Made by a program: the position numbers and the translations under genes
Shown here: positions 1 through 12,400 of the stretch, piece by piece
How positions within the stretch are numbered: the first letter of the stretch is position 1
Layout of the letters: every line of letters starts with the position of its first letter
The notes under the pieces: generated by a model
What the model saw: the letters and a program-made list of their open reading frames with translations, nothing else
Told to the model about the DNA's origin: nothing
The model's database searches: none
NCBI GenBank assembly: GCA_024734555.1
Contig: JANPWX010000026.1
Span: 3,711,695 to 3,775,694, forward strand
Direction of reading: 5' to 3'
From: Trochalopteron elliotii
Taxonomy: Eukaryota > Chordata > Aves > Passeriformes > Leiothrichidae
DNA length: 64,000 bases

Positions 1-1869
1 CGAGGACAGATGCTAAAGTTTAAGGTGTCTTCTTGATCCACTAAAGAAAGAAGAAAAACTCCTAAGTACTTTCTAGACAAGGAAGAAATATTAAATTATT
101 AAAAGTCTGTATTACCAGGTTTTACATATTGTTATGTTGTAGCAGCTCTGGGCAGATGAAACCATATTGTGGACAGTATTGTCATTTAAATATACATTTT
201 CTTTCTTGTGTTCATCTGATTCTTCTTCTAGATCCATAATAATAGTAGTAGCAATAGTAATAATAATAGTAAAAATAATTCTTACATCATTATTAGAAAG
301 AGGATGAGCAGCCAATCCATTTGGGATCAAGACATGAATAGTGATGGGAGAGTTTATAAAACATTTCCTAGTCTTATTATACCCCCTCAAGCTCCAAGGG
401 AAATTATCTTCAACATTTTGTACTGAACACTTATCAGTTGCCTTGAGGACATTGCTGCTTAATTTTTTTAACTACAAAATTGCAAATAATTGGAGATCAA
501 AAGAATTATATTAGCATGTAAATTTTGTCTTTCTGATAAAATTAATAATAGCAAAGATAATTGACCTGCTTATGAAAGAAAGATAATTGACCTGCTTAGT
601 AAAGATAATTGCCTCTGAAGAACAGCTAATGCTATATTTATTAAATAGGGAGACTAAGCACACACAAGAATTTGTAGTGTAATAAACCATATGTGAACTG
701 GTATTGTGAGAAAAGTCATGTAAACATGCTGTTTCCATTTGTAAGGTTTCATTTTTAAGATTTCCAGATTTCTGTAATTGAAGACATTAGAATACATATT
801 TCTATAATAGTTTGAGCATATTTTATTGGATCTTTCCTATTTGTACAATATTTTATTTATTAATAATAATCTTCAATAATTTGCTTTAAAATCTGAGTTG
901 TGTCTTCATCAAGGCAGTTCAATTATCTTCCACTTGATCATCTATTGCCTTGCTGAAAGGAAGGAAAACTGGTTCTTCTGGAAAAAAAAAGAACTTAGTA
1001 AGTCAGGAAATTCATTCCATAGCCTAAAAGCACAGTAATAAAAAAAGAAAAAACAACCTCCAATGTGCACCTTGAAAAGAAAGCCTATTATTCTAATGAA
1101 AAGGAAGAAAAAAGTAGCAAATATCTGTTCTTCCAAATCTCATTTCCAAGCTCGCCATCCGTACTGTAACCCTTTGACCGCACGTAGCAGGCAGAGCTGC
1201 TAGGGAGAGTGGCAGCGTAAAATGAGGATAAATGGCTTACGTGCAGCCATTTGTGCAATATTGGAAAGCGTTTCCTTCCAGCAACCATTTACAAAGTACA
1301 GGGCTGGAAATGGGCAGAAAGCATGTGCTTTTGGGAGAAGAGTTTTATAAAATGTTGCCATGCAGCTAAGGGCAAAGAGAGCACCTGGTGCTAGGCCTAA
1401 CAGGGAGTTAGTAGGACAGCCACCATCTTGTTCACAGCATGACATGACTATGCAGCTAAAACCCACAAATTTTGAGGGCTTAAGATGGAGCTGTGTCTGT
1501 GGGGACCTTGGCACTGTGCCTGGCCTGTAAGTACCAGCGAGGATACTTAGCTCAGTCCTTAGCTCTGGCACTCAGGCCTCCTCCAACAGCACAGACCTCG
1601 GCTGGTTTCTGTCAGCCTTTCTGCACAGACAAAAGTGACATCCTTCCGAGAGCAGTGGGCAGAGCTCCTGGCATGCAGCCATTTGTCTCTGCAGGTGTAC
1701 AACTGCACACAGTTGGGGGATCTTCCAGCAGGATGCACAGGCCCCTGTTAATGGAGCCGAAGTGGCTCCTGGAGGAGAGCTCTGTCTGTAGTGAAGCTCA
1801 TGCATGGCTCCTTGCACCTGAAGCTGGACATGTCTTGCCACACTGGTCTGTTTAGAGGTTTTCTAAAAT
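1..1869. other. Intergenic, no gene recognised
   Basis: AT-rich up to about 1140, then a GC-richer, unassigned segment (1140-1860) with chance frames on both strands. No domain, splice-consistent exon or known repeat could be assigned apart from the entries listed separately. Confidence 0.7.
553..610. repeat. Tandem duplication, period 26 bp
   Basis: AAAGATAATTGACCTGCTTA occurs at 553-572 and again at 579-598, followed by a partial third copy (AAAGATAATT, 601-610). It is a short slippage-type duplication. Confidence 0.9.
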
Positions 1870-2300
1870 GGATTCTCCAGATGTGGCATAACCTGCCACA
1901 TAAGGTGCACCCAACAGAAGGGAACTGTTAATCACACTGCTTTTCCTGGTTTCCATGACTCTTGTGACTGTCATCCTCTCAGTCTGACACAGTGCAGCTC
2001 ACCAGGAGAGGAAAGAACAAGACCTTATGTGCAGTTTCCTGGTGTCTCATTCCAGCCCCTTAACCCTGTGTCTGAACATCTCCCTGTATTACTTCAAATA
2101 TAATCTCTTTTACCCTCACAAACCCTTCCCAATCTCGTTCCCATTCAACCTCACATTCCTCCTTTGGTAGCCCCTGGCATGATCTCCGAGCAATCCCTGG
2201 CACGGTCCCATCTCCAGCATCGCCTGTTAAACTTCAATAAAAGCTTTTTCACTCCTTTCCCCGTGTTGCTTCTCATTTTAGGAAGGCCACAGACACAGCT
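1870..2300 (+). mobile_element. Possible degraded LTR
   Basis: A pyrimidine-rich stretch leads into CAATAAAAGCTTTTTCACTCC at about 2236-2256. This looks like the U3/R polyadenylation region of retroviral LTRs. I could not find matching ends or a target-site duplication, so the limits are arbitrary. The GC-richer segment just upstream (1140-1860) may belong to the same element. Confidence 0.25.
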
Positions 2301-2356
2301 ATGCCGTTCTTCCCCTGTAACTCCCTATTTAATTTTTTTTTTACTCTAGAAGCTAA

Positions 2357-2408
2357 CAAAGCAATTAGCCACAGTTATGCTACAAAGCAATTAGCCACAG
2401 TTATGCTA
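2357..2408. repeat. Perfect 26-bp tandem duplication
   Basis: The 26-bp unit starting CAAAGCAATTAGCC and ending TTATGCTA is present twice, head to tail (2357-2382 and 2383-2408), with no mismatch. The next bases begin a third copy (CAAAGC). Confidence 0.95.
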
Positions 2409-5196
2409 CAAAGCTGGTGGCTGTCAGGATGGCTGGTCTGGTAACATTTTAACTTATATAATTTTCCCCTTTCTTCCATCCTCTATGTCCCTCAAGCACA
2501 TCATGCATTGTCAGCTGTTATAGATTTCAAGCGTAAGTCACTTCTTAAAGTCCTATTTTCTTTATGATTTTGTTCTGTGCCTAGCACAGTCAGGCCTCTA
2601 GTGGTAGTGGCTCTCCTTTACTACTGAAATGCAAATTATTCTATTTGGAGAAATGTTAAAAATACACCTAATGTTGAAATAATTCATTCCTTCTCAGTAG
2701 CAATGTAATTAGCAGATCTCCTTCTCCTTTCAGACTAGTTATATTATTTCTCAGGAGTCTGATAAGAGATGTTGATGAGGTACAAAAGAAGGTAAACCCA
2801 TCAATATTTAACCCACACAACAACACTGTAAGGGAGACTTGTCAGAGTACCAAATACTTCTGTGTTGTGGGAATTTAATTATGTCTTGCCTGCTTCATGG
2901 GAACAGTAACCTAGATACAGACCAGGACTGATAAACATAACTCAATATTCTGCATGTTCTGAACAACTGTATTTCAGAGGAAATTATTCAAATTCATTTT
3001 TATAGATCATAAGCCTGAAACTAATTACAGCCATGAATTTTGGTTCAGCAGAGTTCTCTGAACTGTACCAGCAAAGTCTGAGATAAGGTCTGTGATTTTT
3101 AGCCTTCCAGAAAACAGAATGAAACTTCCCTTTCTTCTTGTAACATCAACCCAACCACTGTATGTTTCACCCTATAGCAACATTTTTAATTATAAATGTT
3201 ATTTTTCTATGAAGTTGGACTAAGTGAAAAAGCACTCCAGGTTTAAAGGAATTGCTACAGATAATGAGCAAATGATAAACAGTTTTGTTCAGTTATTTTA
3301 TTTGCATACGGGAAAAAGAAGAGATTCAGACTGATTTAATGGAATTATGTCCACTTCATAAAGAATAAATGTGACTGCTTCTCACTTTGTTTCCAACCAC
3401 TTAGATTTTCTGATGAACATTAAACTCCAATTTTCATGAGCAAATTCAACTGGTAACTCTAATTGTAGAAAGTAGCCTTCATTTTTTTTTCATCATCCTT
3501 GCAAGGAAAGTGTCTTCAACCTCTCTGATTGATAAATGAATAACGAATTTAGCTCCCTGTGACTCAGCATAGGAAAGCACATGATGTGAAAATCTCAAAA
3601 GTAGCACTAAATTGTCAAATCAAACATAACCAAGACAGTTTTCCACCCACAGATGCTGTAGATTAGCATTTGGGTCACATACTTATCTTGAGTATTTACA
3701 ACTTCACAAGCAAAATAGTAAAAAAGCAACCTGGATTTGAAACTGTTGTTTTTTATCAATTGTTTCTTATGCATAATTACAGTGCCACAGGAAAAAAGGA
3801 CTACACCACAGAGAGACAAACTAATACGGAAAATCTGTGCTGCTTTGCTTGAAGTTTTGATAGTATCACAAAGGAACTTCCCACATATTTCAGTGTGACA
3901 CAATCTTATTTTTATTTCTAAATGCTTGTGGATTTCTGTGTACCACCGTACAAATAAAACCCACTTTATGCTTAAATGATAATTAAATTATTTTAAAATT
4001 TAACACACCTCCTGTATCAAATTCCTAAATTCAGCTGAGCTGCACTCAATACTGGCCTTGCTAGGAATCAGAAGAGAAAAATTATTTTTGTTGTCTTCAC
4101 CTTCGCTCTGTCTCTGACAGTTGCAAAAGTGTTTTACAAAGCCCATTCATTTCAAGGTGCTTCAGATTTCATCTGCAACACTTTTTTTATCCCCAGCAAT
4201 TATACACTTATCAGGCTGACTAAAAAAAATTCAAAGAAAAACTTTCTTCCACTCTATTGATGAGTTTTTGGCATATCTGATACAAGTTATGTAGTGATAA
4301 AAGCCATATAATCATGCAATTAAATAGTTTATTTTCTTCCATAAATGATGCAAAAAGTTTTATTACCAAGAGAAAGCAATGGTACTCTAGTCACTGAGAC
4401 ACTAAATGCCTATTAGGCATTTAGGTGAGAAAATGTATACTTAATTAGGATTACCACTTGAACTTACAAAATACAAGATATTCAAATAGTTTGTATTCAC
4501 TATAACCCCCTGCAGGTTTTTTCTTTTCTGATCAAGCCCAAAATAATGCTATTATTAACTTTTTAAAAGGTAGTGTGCCCTGTTTAGCTTTAGAATGAAA
4601 CTTTACAGAGTCACTTGTCATCTTTCTCCACATTTTTGCTGGTTTTTTCACATGACAGGTCTTAAGACTGCCAGACTTACACTCAGGAGAGAGTGGTGAG
4701 TGAAATCTGAAACTTCTTAGGGGTGGTTACCCCTCATCACCCAGCCTGAGGTTCTGGTTGCAAGGTAGAAAGTTGTGCATGCCAGTGAGACTGCAAAGTT
4801 GTAATGTAGGCTAGAAATCAATCCTTGTACTGATATCTACGTGAAAAAAATTTACCCTCTCTTAAAGAATCCTCCATTTTAGTGTTTTACTACTTTGACG
4901 CTGCATTTGGCAAGTTCTTATGTATCCTTGGTTCAGTGTCTTGCCTAAGGAACCTAAAACAAAACATCTGGAAAGAAAAGTAACTGCCCAGAGTCCTTCA
5001 ATGAGCACAGAAGTACCAGAAGTACACTTTATTTTCTACTTCACAAGACACTGCATTGCTTTTGCGTGCAGCAGAACCTTATTATTTTGTACCTCATTCT
5101 TTATATATTGGGAAAGCCACACAAAAGCCATGCAAAAGTCATGTTCTTCCCACATCTGGTAAAACAGCTCAAGAGCAGATGCTAAGGGGATGCTTT

Positions 5197-5241
5197 AATC
5201 ATTGGTTTTGCAGAAAGTAAATCATTGGTTTTGCAGAAAGT
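5197..5241. repeat. Perfect 22-bp tandem duplication
   Basis: The 22-bp unit starting AATCATTGG and ending CAGAAAGT is found at 5197-5218 and 5220-5241, separated by one A. The copies are identical. Confidence 0.95.
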
Positions 5242-5770
5242 CATGGCTTTCACTTGTCTGCTAATAATTAAAATTAAAACTAAATTGCCACCATTTATTA
5301 AAGCTAAATCACAGATTCCACTGTATTTCAAGATAACTATACAGTTACATTCCTCAAGACTGCACTTTCTTCTCAGAAAAGTAAGAGTTATAATGCTGCC
5401 AAATAAATTTCTTCACCTTCCACAGAGAAGTATGCAAACAGTGAAATGGAAAATGTTATATAAAAAGAAATTAATCAGCCAGATTTTTTTTTTTAATTCA
5501 TCAGCATGAAATTATACTAATTTGGAATCTAATCAAGTCCATGCTAGGAGCAGAATTAAGGGTCAACACAGTATCTCCTTCAAGTTGGATACATTTTGAG
5601 TATTTTCTTTTAAAATAATGCATTCCATTTATAGGGTCCAAGGTCAGCATAAAACAACTTTTCTGAGTAATAACTGTGCAGAAACAAATCATATATTGCA
5701 GAAACAACATTTAATCAAAGATATATACATTTATCTTTAAATATTTTATATAAAATATAAATATAAAATA

Positions 5771-5797
5771 GTTAAATATAAATAGTTTATATTTAAC
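5771..5797. repeat. AT-rich palindrome (12-bp arms)
   Basis: GTTAAATATAAA and TTTATATTTAAC flank TAG inside a longer A/T-only stretch (about 5715-5797). Such palindromes are frequent in AT-rich DNA. Confidence 0.9.
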
Positions 5798-8457
5798 TCA
5801 GGTTCTGAAGAACTGTTTTGTGTTGTTGTCCATTAATTCATTTGAAATTCAGAGCAGCCTTAGCCTAGACTAAAAATGCCAAATTGAAAATTAAACCAAC
5901 ATTATAGAAAGCAGCAGATGGGAAAAGAAGAGGTTTAAACACAAGGCTAAATGCCACTGCTGAAAATCAAGCACCACCAGAAAGAACAAAAAGCAATTTA
6001 TTCAAAGGACTAAGTCCAGCAACTGAATGGCAAGAAACTCATAAATCCTTCAGTACAACATCAAAAATTAAAGCATCTGCTTTACTATAATTATTACAAA
6101 CATCCAGGTTTAGTGCCAGTCATTCTTTTTATGTATAAGGCCATCTCTCTAATCAATACAGAAGCAGCCCTGCAGATGTGGTATCCACTCTAAAGGTTTT
6201 GTGCAGTTTGAAATCATGCAGAATTCTCACATACTTGAGTTTAGTTGTTAATGAATATTCTGAATTTGCTTTGTTTTGTTTTGTTGTGGTTTTTTTTTCT
6301 TTTTTTGTGAATGGCTAAGCTGTTGTCCATCACTCAGGACTAACACAGGTTTTCCTGGAAACTCCCTGCTGCACAGTGTGCACCATCCCACTCACCCTGG
6401 GAAAGGGGTCAGAAGGCTTCAGCTCAGTGGTCTCTTGCCTGTCCTAGCAAACAGCAGAAACAAGCACCTAGCACAGCTGGTAACTCTGAGCACTGTTCTC
6501 TCCTCCAGCATAGAGCAGACTCTCCTTCACTGCAAGAATCAAGATTAGGAAAGTGTAGCAGTATTAAAGAGGACTCACACAAAAGCCATTAGTCTTGTGT
6601 TGTTTTTGTGTGCTTTACACTTTTCTGTCCTTACTTTGATTTCATCAGATGGACATTTTGACTTATATTAATCGATTAGGACATCATAAATTAAAATTAA
6701 AAATAAAGTGCAAAACATTAATTATAATCTCGCCTACAATTGGCAAAATAGGGGAACATGAACTGGAAAAGCTGCATGGAGGAAATAAAAGGAAAGCTGG
6801 TGATTCGGAGTGAACCTAATTTATCACAGGCATGTGTGCAATTGTCTGCAGTTCTAGCATTTAATTAGGACTCTTGTCCTCAGAAAAACAAATTGAAAAA
6901 TATTCTTAAGCCTATCCTTTAGTAGACAGGAAAATAAATTGAAAAATATCTTTAAAGTTTTTAACATTCAACTTTTGTGTTTAATTTAGTAGGGCAAATA
7001 AGGCAATTTACATTGAATTTTTTTATACATAATAATTAAAAGAATTATAGTATTAACATTGTCGTTAAATAACATTGTCAAATAAATTTATTATTTAGTT
7101 AGCTACCACCAGCCAGCTTCCTATCTTATTGGAATTTCTTTGAACATATCAAAATTAAAATACATAGCACAACTGGGATGATAAACTTTCAAGGGCTTTC
7201 ATTAGTCTGGAATATATCAGGAAAAGTACCAGGAGAGTTTCTCATCACCAAAGGTCATTCAATACCTTTTGCTCCAACCAAAGGACGATGAGACTGTTCT
7301 GAAAAAAAGAGCTCTTTTGAGGTTTTTAAAAATTTATTTCAAAGAAGAATATATTTAAATCTGTCTTTGTTTAAACCTATTAGCCTAAACCAAACTTAAT
7401 ACTTTTTCAGCTGTCTTAAAATCTCAAGCCCCTCTTCAAGCCCTTTCACTGTCTTTCTTTCATCCACTGCATTAGATTTTATCTCCGTGGATGAAATCCT
7501 GTTCCATACACATACACATCCAAGCGCTCTCTTCAATGTCAAGAATCCAGCTTTAACTCAGTCTGGATGGTTTAATCCTTTCCACAGAACAATTATTACC
7601 AATGTATAAATCCTGCTTATGTCCTTCTCTTACCCTGCATGTGCTGACCACGCTCATCCCTCTCTTTGCAGTTTATTATTTCTCTAAAAAAAGCTTTCCT
7701 TCACTTCTCTCCAAAGAAATGCTAATCCAGTAAAACAATGAAGGTCTATAATAATCACCTTTGTTAGAACCACAACTGTTAATATGGTTACCCATACTCT
7801 TTACAGCTCTTTAGTCCATAAATCCCCTAAGAACCACAACTCAGACAGGAGCAATTGGTTGCATTTCTCATACTATGAGATAGCCTTGGGTACTGCTGAT
7901 CCAGTCATCCATCAAAGGTCCCAATTCCTGTTGGCATCAGCCACAACTTCTTGACCTTGCACAGTGGATTTACATCAAAGGATCACCTCTAAATTAATGT
8001 TTCATACTTTCTATGGCAAAAACTTGCCGAATCTTTTGACATGGAAAACAGATGCTGGACTTCAGTGAAAACAGTCACTGCCTTTAGGAAAAATGCATTC
8101 ATATATTCCCACACTCCAAATAATTGGTACCTCTGTCAGAAGTCTTCAGACATCAGCCTGAAGGCACATGCTACTTTGTCAATGTACATGAATTTTACCT
8201 AATATTATGCTCCAATTTACTCATGTTGTACACAAGGTGCATGAACACTGGCTGCTTTCTACTTATCACAACATTAACAAGGCTCTTCCCAGACTGGGAT
8301 CCAAAGACTGGAGGCTCAGCAGCAATTCCATTGCAATGAACCAATTTCTGTCCTTGGACCTGCCACCCCTGTTCCAGGTACAGCCAGTTGCATGAGGGCA
8401 AATATGCCAATGTCATATCTTGCCTGATACCAATACTGATTCCTGGAGGTAAAGGAC

Positions 8458-8913
8458 TGTTGTGGTTTCTCTCGTGGGGGGGCTGCTGCCAGCAAGCAGC
8501 AATTCCCCAGATCACAGAAACAGTTTGTGTGGGTCCCTCAGCTTAGCTGGCCATGCATGGGTTCAGGCTTGGAAGAAAGAAGCAGGTCCTGGCTTGGGTA
8601 GGAAAAAGGTGTTTACTTCTATGGTTCCATGTGCAGAGGAAAGCATGTGCTCCGGAGCCAGAGCAGAGCCAGAACCGGAAGACAGAACAGGCCAGGACAT
8701 GTGCTCGGCCTTTTTGTCCCCCTTTCTCAGGTCGCAGCCTGGGCGGGAACACTCTGGGCCATTTGGAGAAGGGAAGGGGTGTGGTTACATCAGGGGGAAA
8801 CCAGGTGTATTCAGGGGTAGGAATGGGGGGGGTAGGGTGAAAGGAACATACCATTACAGACAAATAACAAAATACCAATACAAATTCAAAAACCTGAAAC
8901 TTGCGCTGCTACA
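8458..8913 (+). mobile_element. Solo LTR of an endogenous retrovirus (copy 1)
   Basis: A 456-bp element starting TGTTGTGG and ending TGCTACA. It is flanked by a perfect 6-bp direct repeat AAGGAC (8452-8457 and 8914-8919), and the terminal TG...CA is intact. It is related along its length to copy 2 (8953-9459): both open with GTGGTTTCTC, share GTGTGGGTCCCTCAG and AAGGTGTTTA in the same order, and have an A-rich end after a CATACCA motif. No gag, pol or env lies nearby, so it is a solo LTR. Six-bp duplications are usual for class II (ERVK-like and alpharetrovirus-like) elements; the exact family was not identified. The strand call assumes that the A-rich end is the 3' side. The 160-aa frame across it is not a gene. 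Confidence 0.8.
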
Positions 8914-8952
8914 AAGGACCATATCAATTATCTATTTATTTTAGCAGATGGA

Positions 8953-9459
8953 TGCGGTGGTTTCTCCCTGGGAGCAGCTTACCGGCTGTGACTGCTTACC
9001 CCAGACCAACCGCATCAGATCGTGTGGGTCCCTCAGATCTGCTAGCTGGAAGCGTGGGTGAGGCTTTGGAGTGAAGAGCAGGCTTCTGCCGTGGGTTGGA
9101 AAGGTGTTTATTGTGCAGCTTCCACATGCAAAAGGCACGGCTCGGCCTGTCCTTCTCCCTTATGTACCCCAGGACACAGCCTGAGGCCACAGGAGAATTC
9201 GGGCCAATGGATGGGAAGGGGATGGGAGGTTCTAGAGTGGGACACTTAGCAGGACAATTGAAGAGGGCAGGTGCTTGAGCACCAGGCCAAATGGGAGATG
9301 ATTTCTCTTCAAGTTACCAGGGTGATTGACAAGGGGCTCCCCTCTGGGAGATACCAAGGGGATCAGGGGATGGGTGAGAGGATTCGGGAAGGGACATACC
9401 AACATGATATAAATAAAACACATATAAAACTTGGAAAGGCTTAATCATGCATTGCAACA
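8953..9459 (+). mobile_element. Solo LTR of a related endogenous retrovirus (copy 2)
   Basis: A 507-bp element starting TGCGGTGG and ending TTGCAACA. It is flanked by a perfect 6-bp direct repeat GATGGA (8947-8952 and 9460-9465). It matches copy 1 in order of motifs but is clearly diverged. Near its end is ATAAATAAAACAC, a plausible polyadenylation signal at the R boundary. Its duplication differs from that of copy 1, so the two are separate insertions and not the two LTRs of one provirus. Confidence 0.8.
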
Positions 9460-9465
9460 GATGGA

Positions 9466-12400
9466 TAGTGTTCTAGTCTACCTTAGTATTCAAAGAAATT
9501 TTATTTTGCCTGCTTCACAGTTAACTCAGAAAAAGTGTGCTGGTGGGTGATTTATTCTTGCATGTGACTGAATAACCTAATCCTTCATTTGAAAGAGGTT
9601 TTAGGCTGTTAATAGGGAATATATTTTTTACATAATCAGAAATAACACGTTTTTTCTCTTTCATACTTAGACTTCAGCTTACAGTGCATTGTGTTTCTTG
9701 ATTCTGTCTTTTGTATGTTGGTCTTTGTAAGACTTCATAGATGAAACCTCTTGCTGTGAGGTGAGTCACTGTTCAATTACCAAAGAACAGTTTTGCTAAA
9801 TAATATAAGCATTTCTTGTTGCATAGTTTTTTTGTTCAATAGTTAAAGTCTACATCAAAACATCACAATCCTCTGTGTTATATTTGTTCTTCTCAAATTC
9901 AGTGCACATTAGTAACTCATTCAGTGATAACTATTTTCCACAGCCACAGACTCCATGCTCACATTGGCTGAGATTCTGCAGTCCTTCCTTGTGAGAGCAC
10001 TGTAGGCAGTGTAGAAGTATCCCTTGGGATACTTCTACAAGTAGTAGATATCAAGTGGAATAGCCCTTGGGAAGCTGCTTCAGGGACTCCCAGAAGTTTT
10101 TCCCTAGGTGGAGTCCTTGCTGTCCGCTTCATTTCATAGTGTGATTTCTAAAAGGTATTCATGGCACTATCCATGACATTGAATGTGTGTCAGTTTAAAA
10201 CAATTTTTTGTAACAACCAAATTGGAATGTAGTCAGAATTTAAAGGAAGGGGAAAAAACCTCAAGCAACCCAAACGCATTCCCCTTCATTCCTTCACACC
10301 CTCCCCCAAAACCAAGAACTCCAAATAACCAAAACAACAACGAACAACAGACATGTAAGAAGATGTGGAGGTACATGGTCCATCTATGCCAGGGGTGGGT
10401 GGCAGGTGAAGATGATGGGAAAATGAAAAGTGGTAGATGGCTTGGATGAGGAAGTCCATTTTCATTTATGGAATGAAAGTCCTTGCAGATGAACAAGGTC
10501 TGTCCTTGAAAGTATTTCTGTGTCCAGTAAAATATGAGGAAATAAAAAATATGAGAGCATCTCTCTGTGCTATTCTGGTTCCCACACTGACCTTCTAAAA
10601 TGAGATTTTCAAAATATCACACTTCTAAATGAGAATAAGATGTAGCAGCATAAAAAGGCTTCCTCTGTGACAGAGGGAGAAATGTAATGCATAAGTATTT
10701 ATGAGTGTAATTTGGCAGTTTAAAACATAATATAGCACAGATACTTGAATTTCTAGCACAGGAAATGTTAAAACCCAAAATACCATGAACTTTTTCTAAC
10801 AAATAGTTTTTATTTGTTACTCAGAGTGTCTTTTAGGAATTCTTCAGAACTGTCAGAGATAAACCGTTATCTCCATTGGCAAGTACCTTGCAAACATATA
10901 TTCACTACAAACTGTGAAAATAAGTAATCCAAGTGACATCTACTTCCCGTTTTTGTCAAGTACCCAGATTGGCAATTTTCATAAAGATCAAGGAGGCAGA
11001 CAATGTTTAAGATTGCTGTTTCTGTATGTGCGCATGTTTTCCTATTTGGTCCCAATACATTTCCTACAAACCTCAATCTTAAACCATTTCTCTTAATGAA
11101 CCATAGGGTGAAACTCGCCTACCGATCTTACAGCTGTGAAGCAACAAACCCAATCTGGCACAGTAAATCACAATACTTAGCTTCTGAATAGATAATTCTA
11201 AAAAGGGAATCACATTTATAGACATTTCCCCCTCCTGCTTCTCCAACTGCACTGAGTGTGAAATGATTTAAGGTCAAATCCTCACCAGGCAGAGCAGTGT
11301 ATGCTCAGTGCAACATGAAACCACCATCCTTATTATCACAGAACTCACTTAGAGTGAAAAAATGAAAAATTTCAGTAAGCACAGCTTTACCAGAAAAAGA
11401 ACTAATTCTAAGGATATTTACAGCTGAATGGTGCTGCTATAAAAATGGTAACAATGCCTCAACAGAAGCAATGCCTCCTTTGATCACTTCATTGTCTCCC
11501 TTATCTTTTAATTTGAATATCTTGTTATTTACTGTCAAATATTACCATTTCTTTTCAGCCAACTAAAAATTAACTGAAGAGTAGTTCTTGTAACCAGTAA
11601 GTACACATACAAATGAAAAGTTAGCAATAGATCTCTCAAGAATGTGAAAGGCATCATTATTCTGAAGGTTTACAAAGGAACCACTTCTGCTAATTGATTT
11701 TTACTGTACTTTTACCTATAATGGATTCACTGTTTTGTGGGGTTTTTTTCCTTCTGTGAACTCCTTGCTCTCAATTCTTCTGTGCTTCATGGGATCTGTG
11801 TGGATGTGAAGAGCATGCACAGCCCCTGGCTGACTGCTTTCATACACTAGCAGTACGCATGAAGGAAGCAATTAACTGTGCCCACCAGCTTCCCCAGACT
11901 CTGTTGCAGAAGTCATAATTTTTTTATGTCAGCAGAAAATGGTGTTTTGGGCAGAATAATAAATTCTTCAGCTTTGTGACTTAGGACTGAAACATGCTTT
12001 ATGAAGAACTTGGTCCATGTTTGAGATTTATACTCAATTTTTTTTCCACTCCAATTTTCTGAAACTTTGGTGTTTGAGAACAAAATTCAGGTCCCCTCCT
12101 GATCTGATATTAATTATTCATAATTGGTTGGAGTGCTCTAGAAAGAGCCTGGGCATTGTTGTACCTCTGTCTATGCCAGGAGCTGAGAAGAAGGGTTTTG
12201 GCTCTGACATTTCCTGGCAAAAGACGACAAACATCTGCCAGCTCCACCAGCAGTTTGAAATGTGCTGGAACATCTTGTCTGTATCCTTCCCCAAGCTGTT
12301 GGCTTGGCTACCTCACACATCAACATTGGGATACCCAGCTGCTGTGTCAGCTTGGGCCCCCGAGAGGACTAACACACACCCCCAACCTTAGGACCCTCAC

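Larger units (their letters stand above)
2409..8451. other. Intergenic, no gene recognised
   Basis: A single-copy-looking AT-rich sequence. The longest frames are under 100 residues and match nothing. Only the short repeats listed separately are notable. Confidence 0.75.

Noticed and set aside
5715..5797. AT-only palindromes as a cruciform or origin element
   Set aside because: Such palindromes arise readily in A/T-only DNA and nothing else here supports a function.
8462..8944. 160-residue plus-strand frame and several overlapping frames
   Set aside because: It lies inside a solo LTR defined by matching target-site duplications, so it is not a gene.
8458..9459. The two LTR copies as one provirus with a deleted interior
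   Set aside because: Each copy has its own, different target-site duplication, so they are separate insertions.
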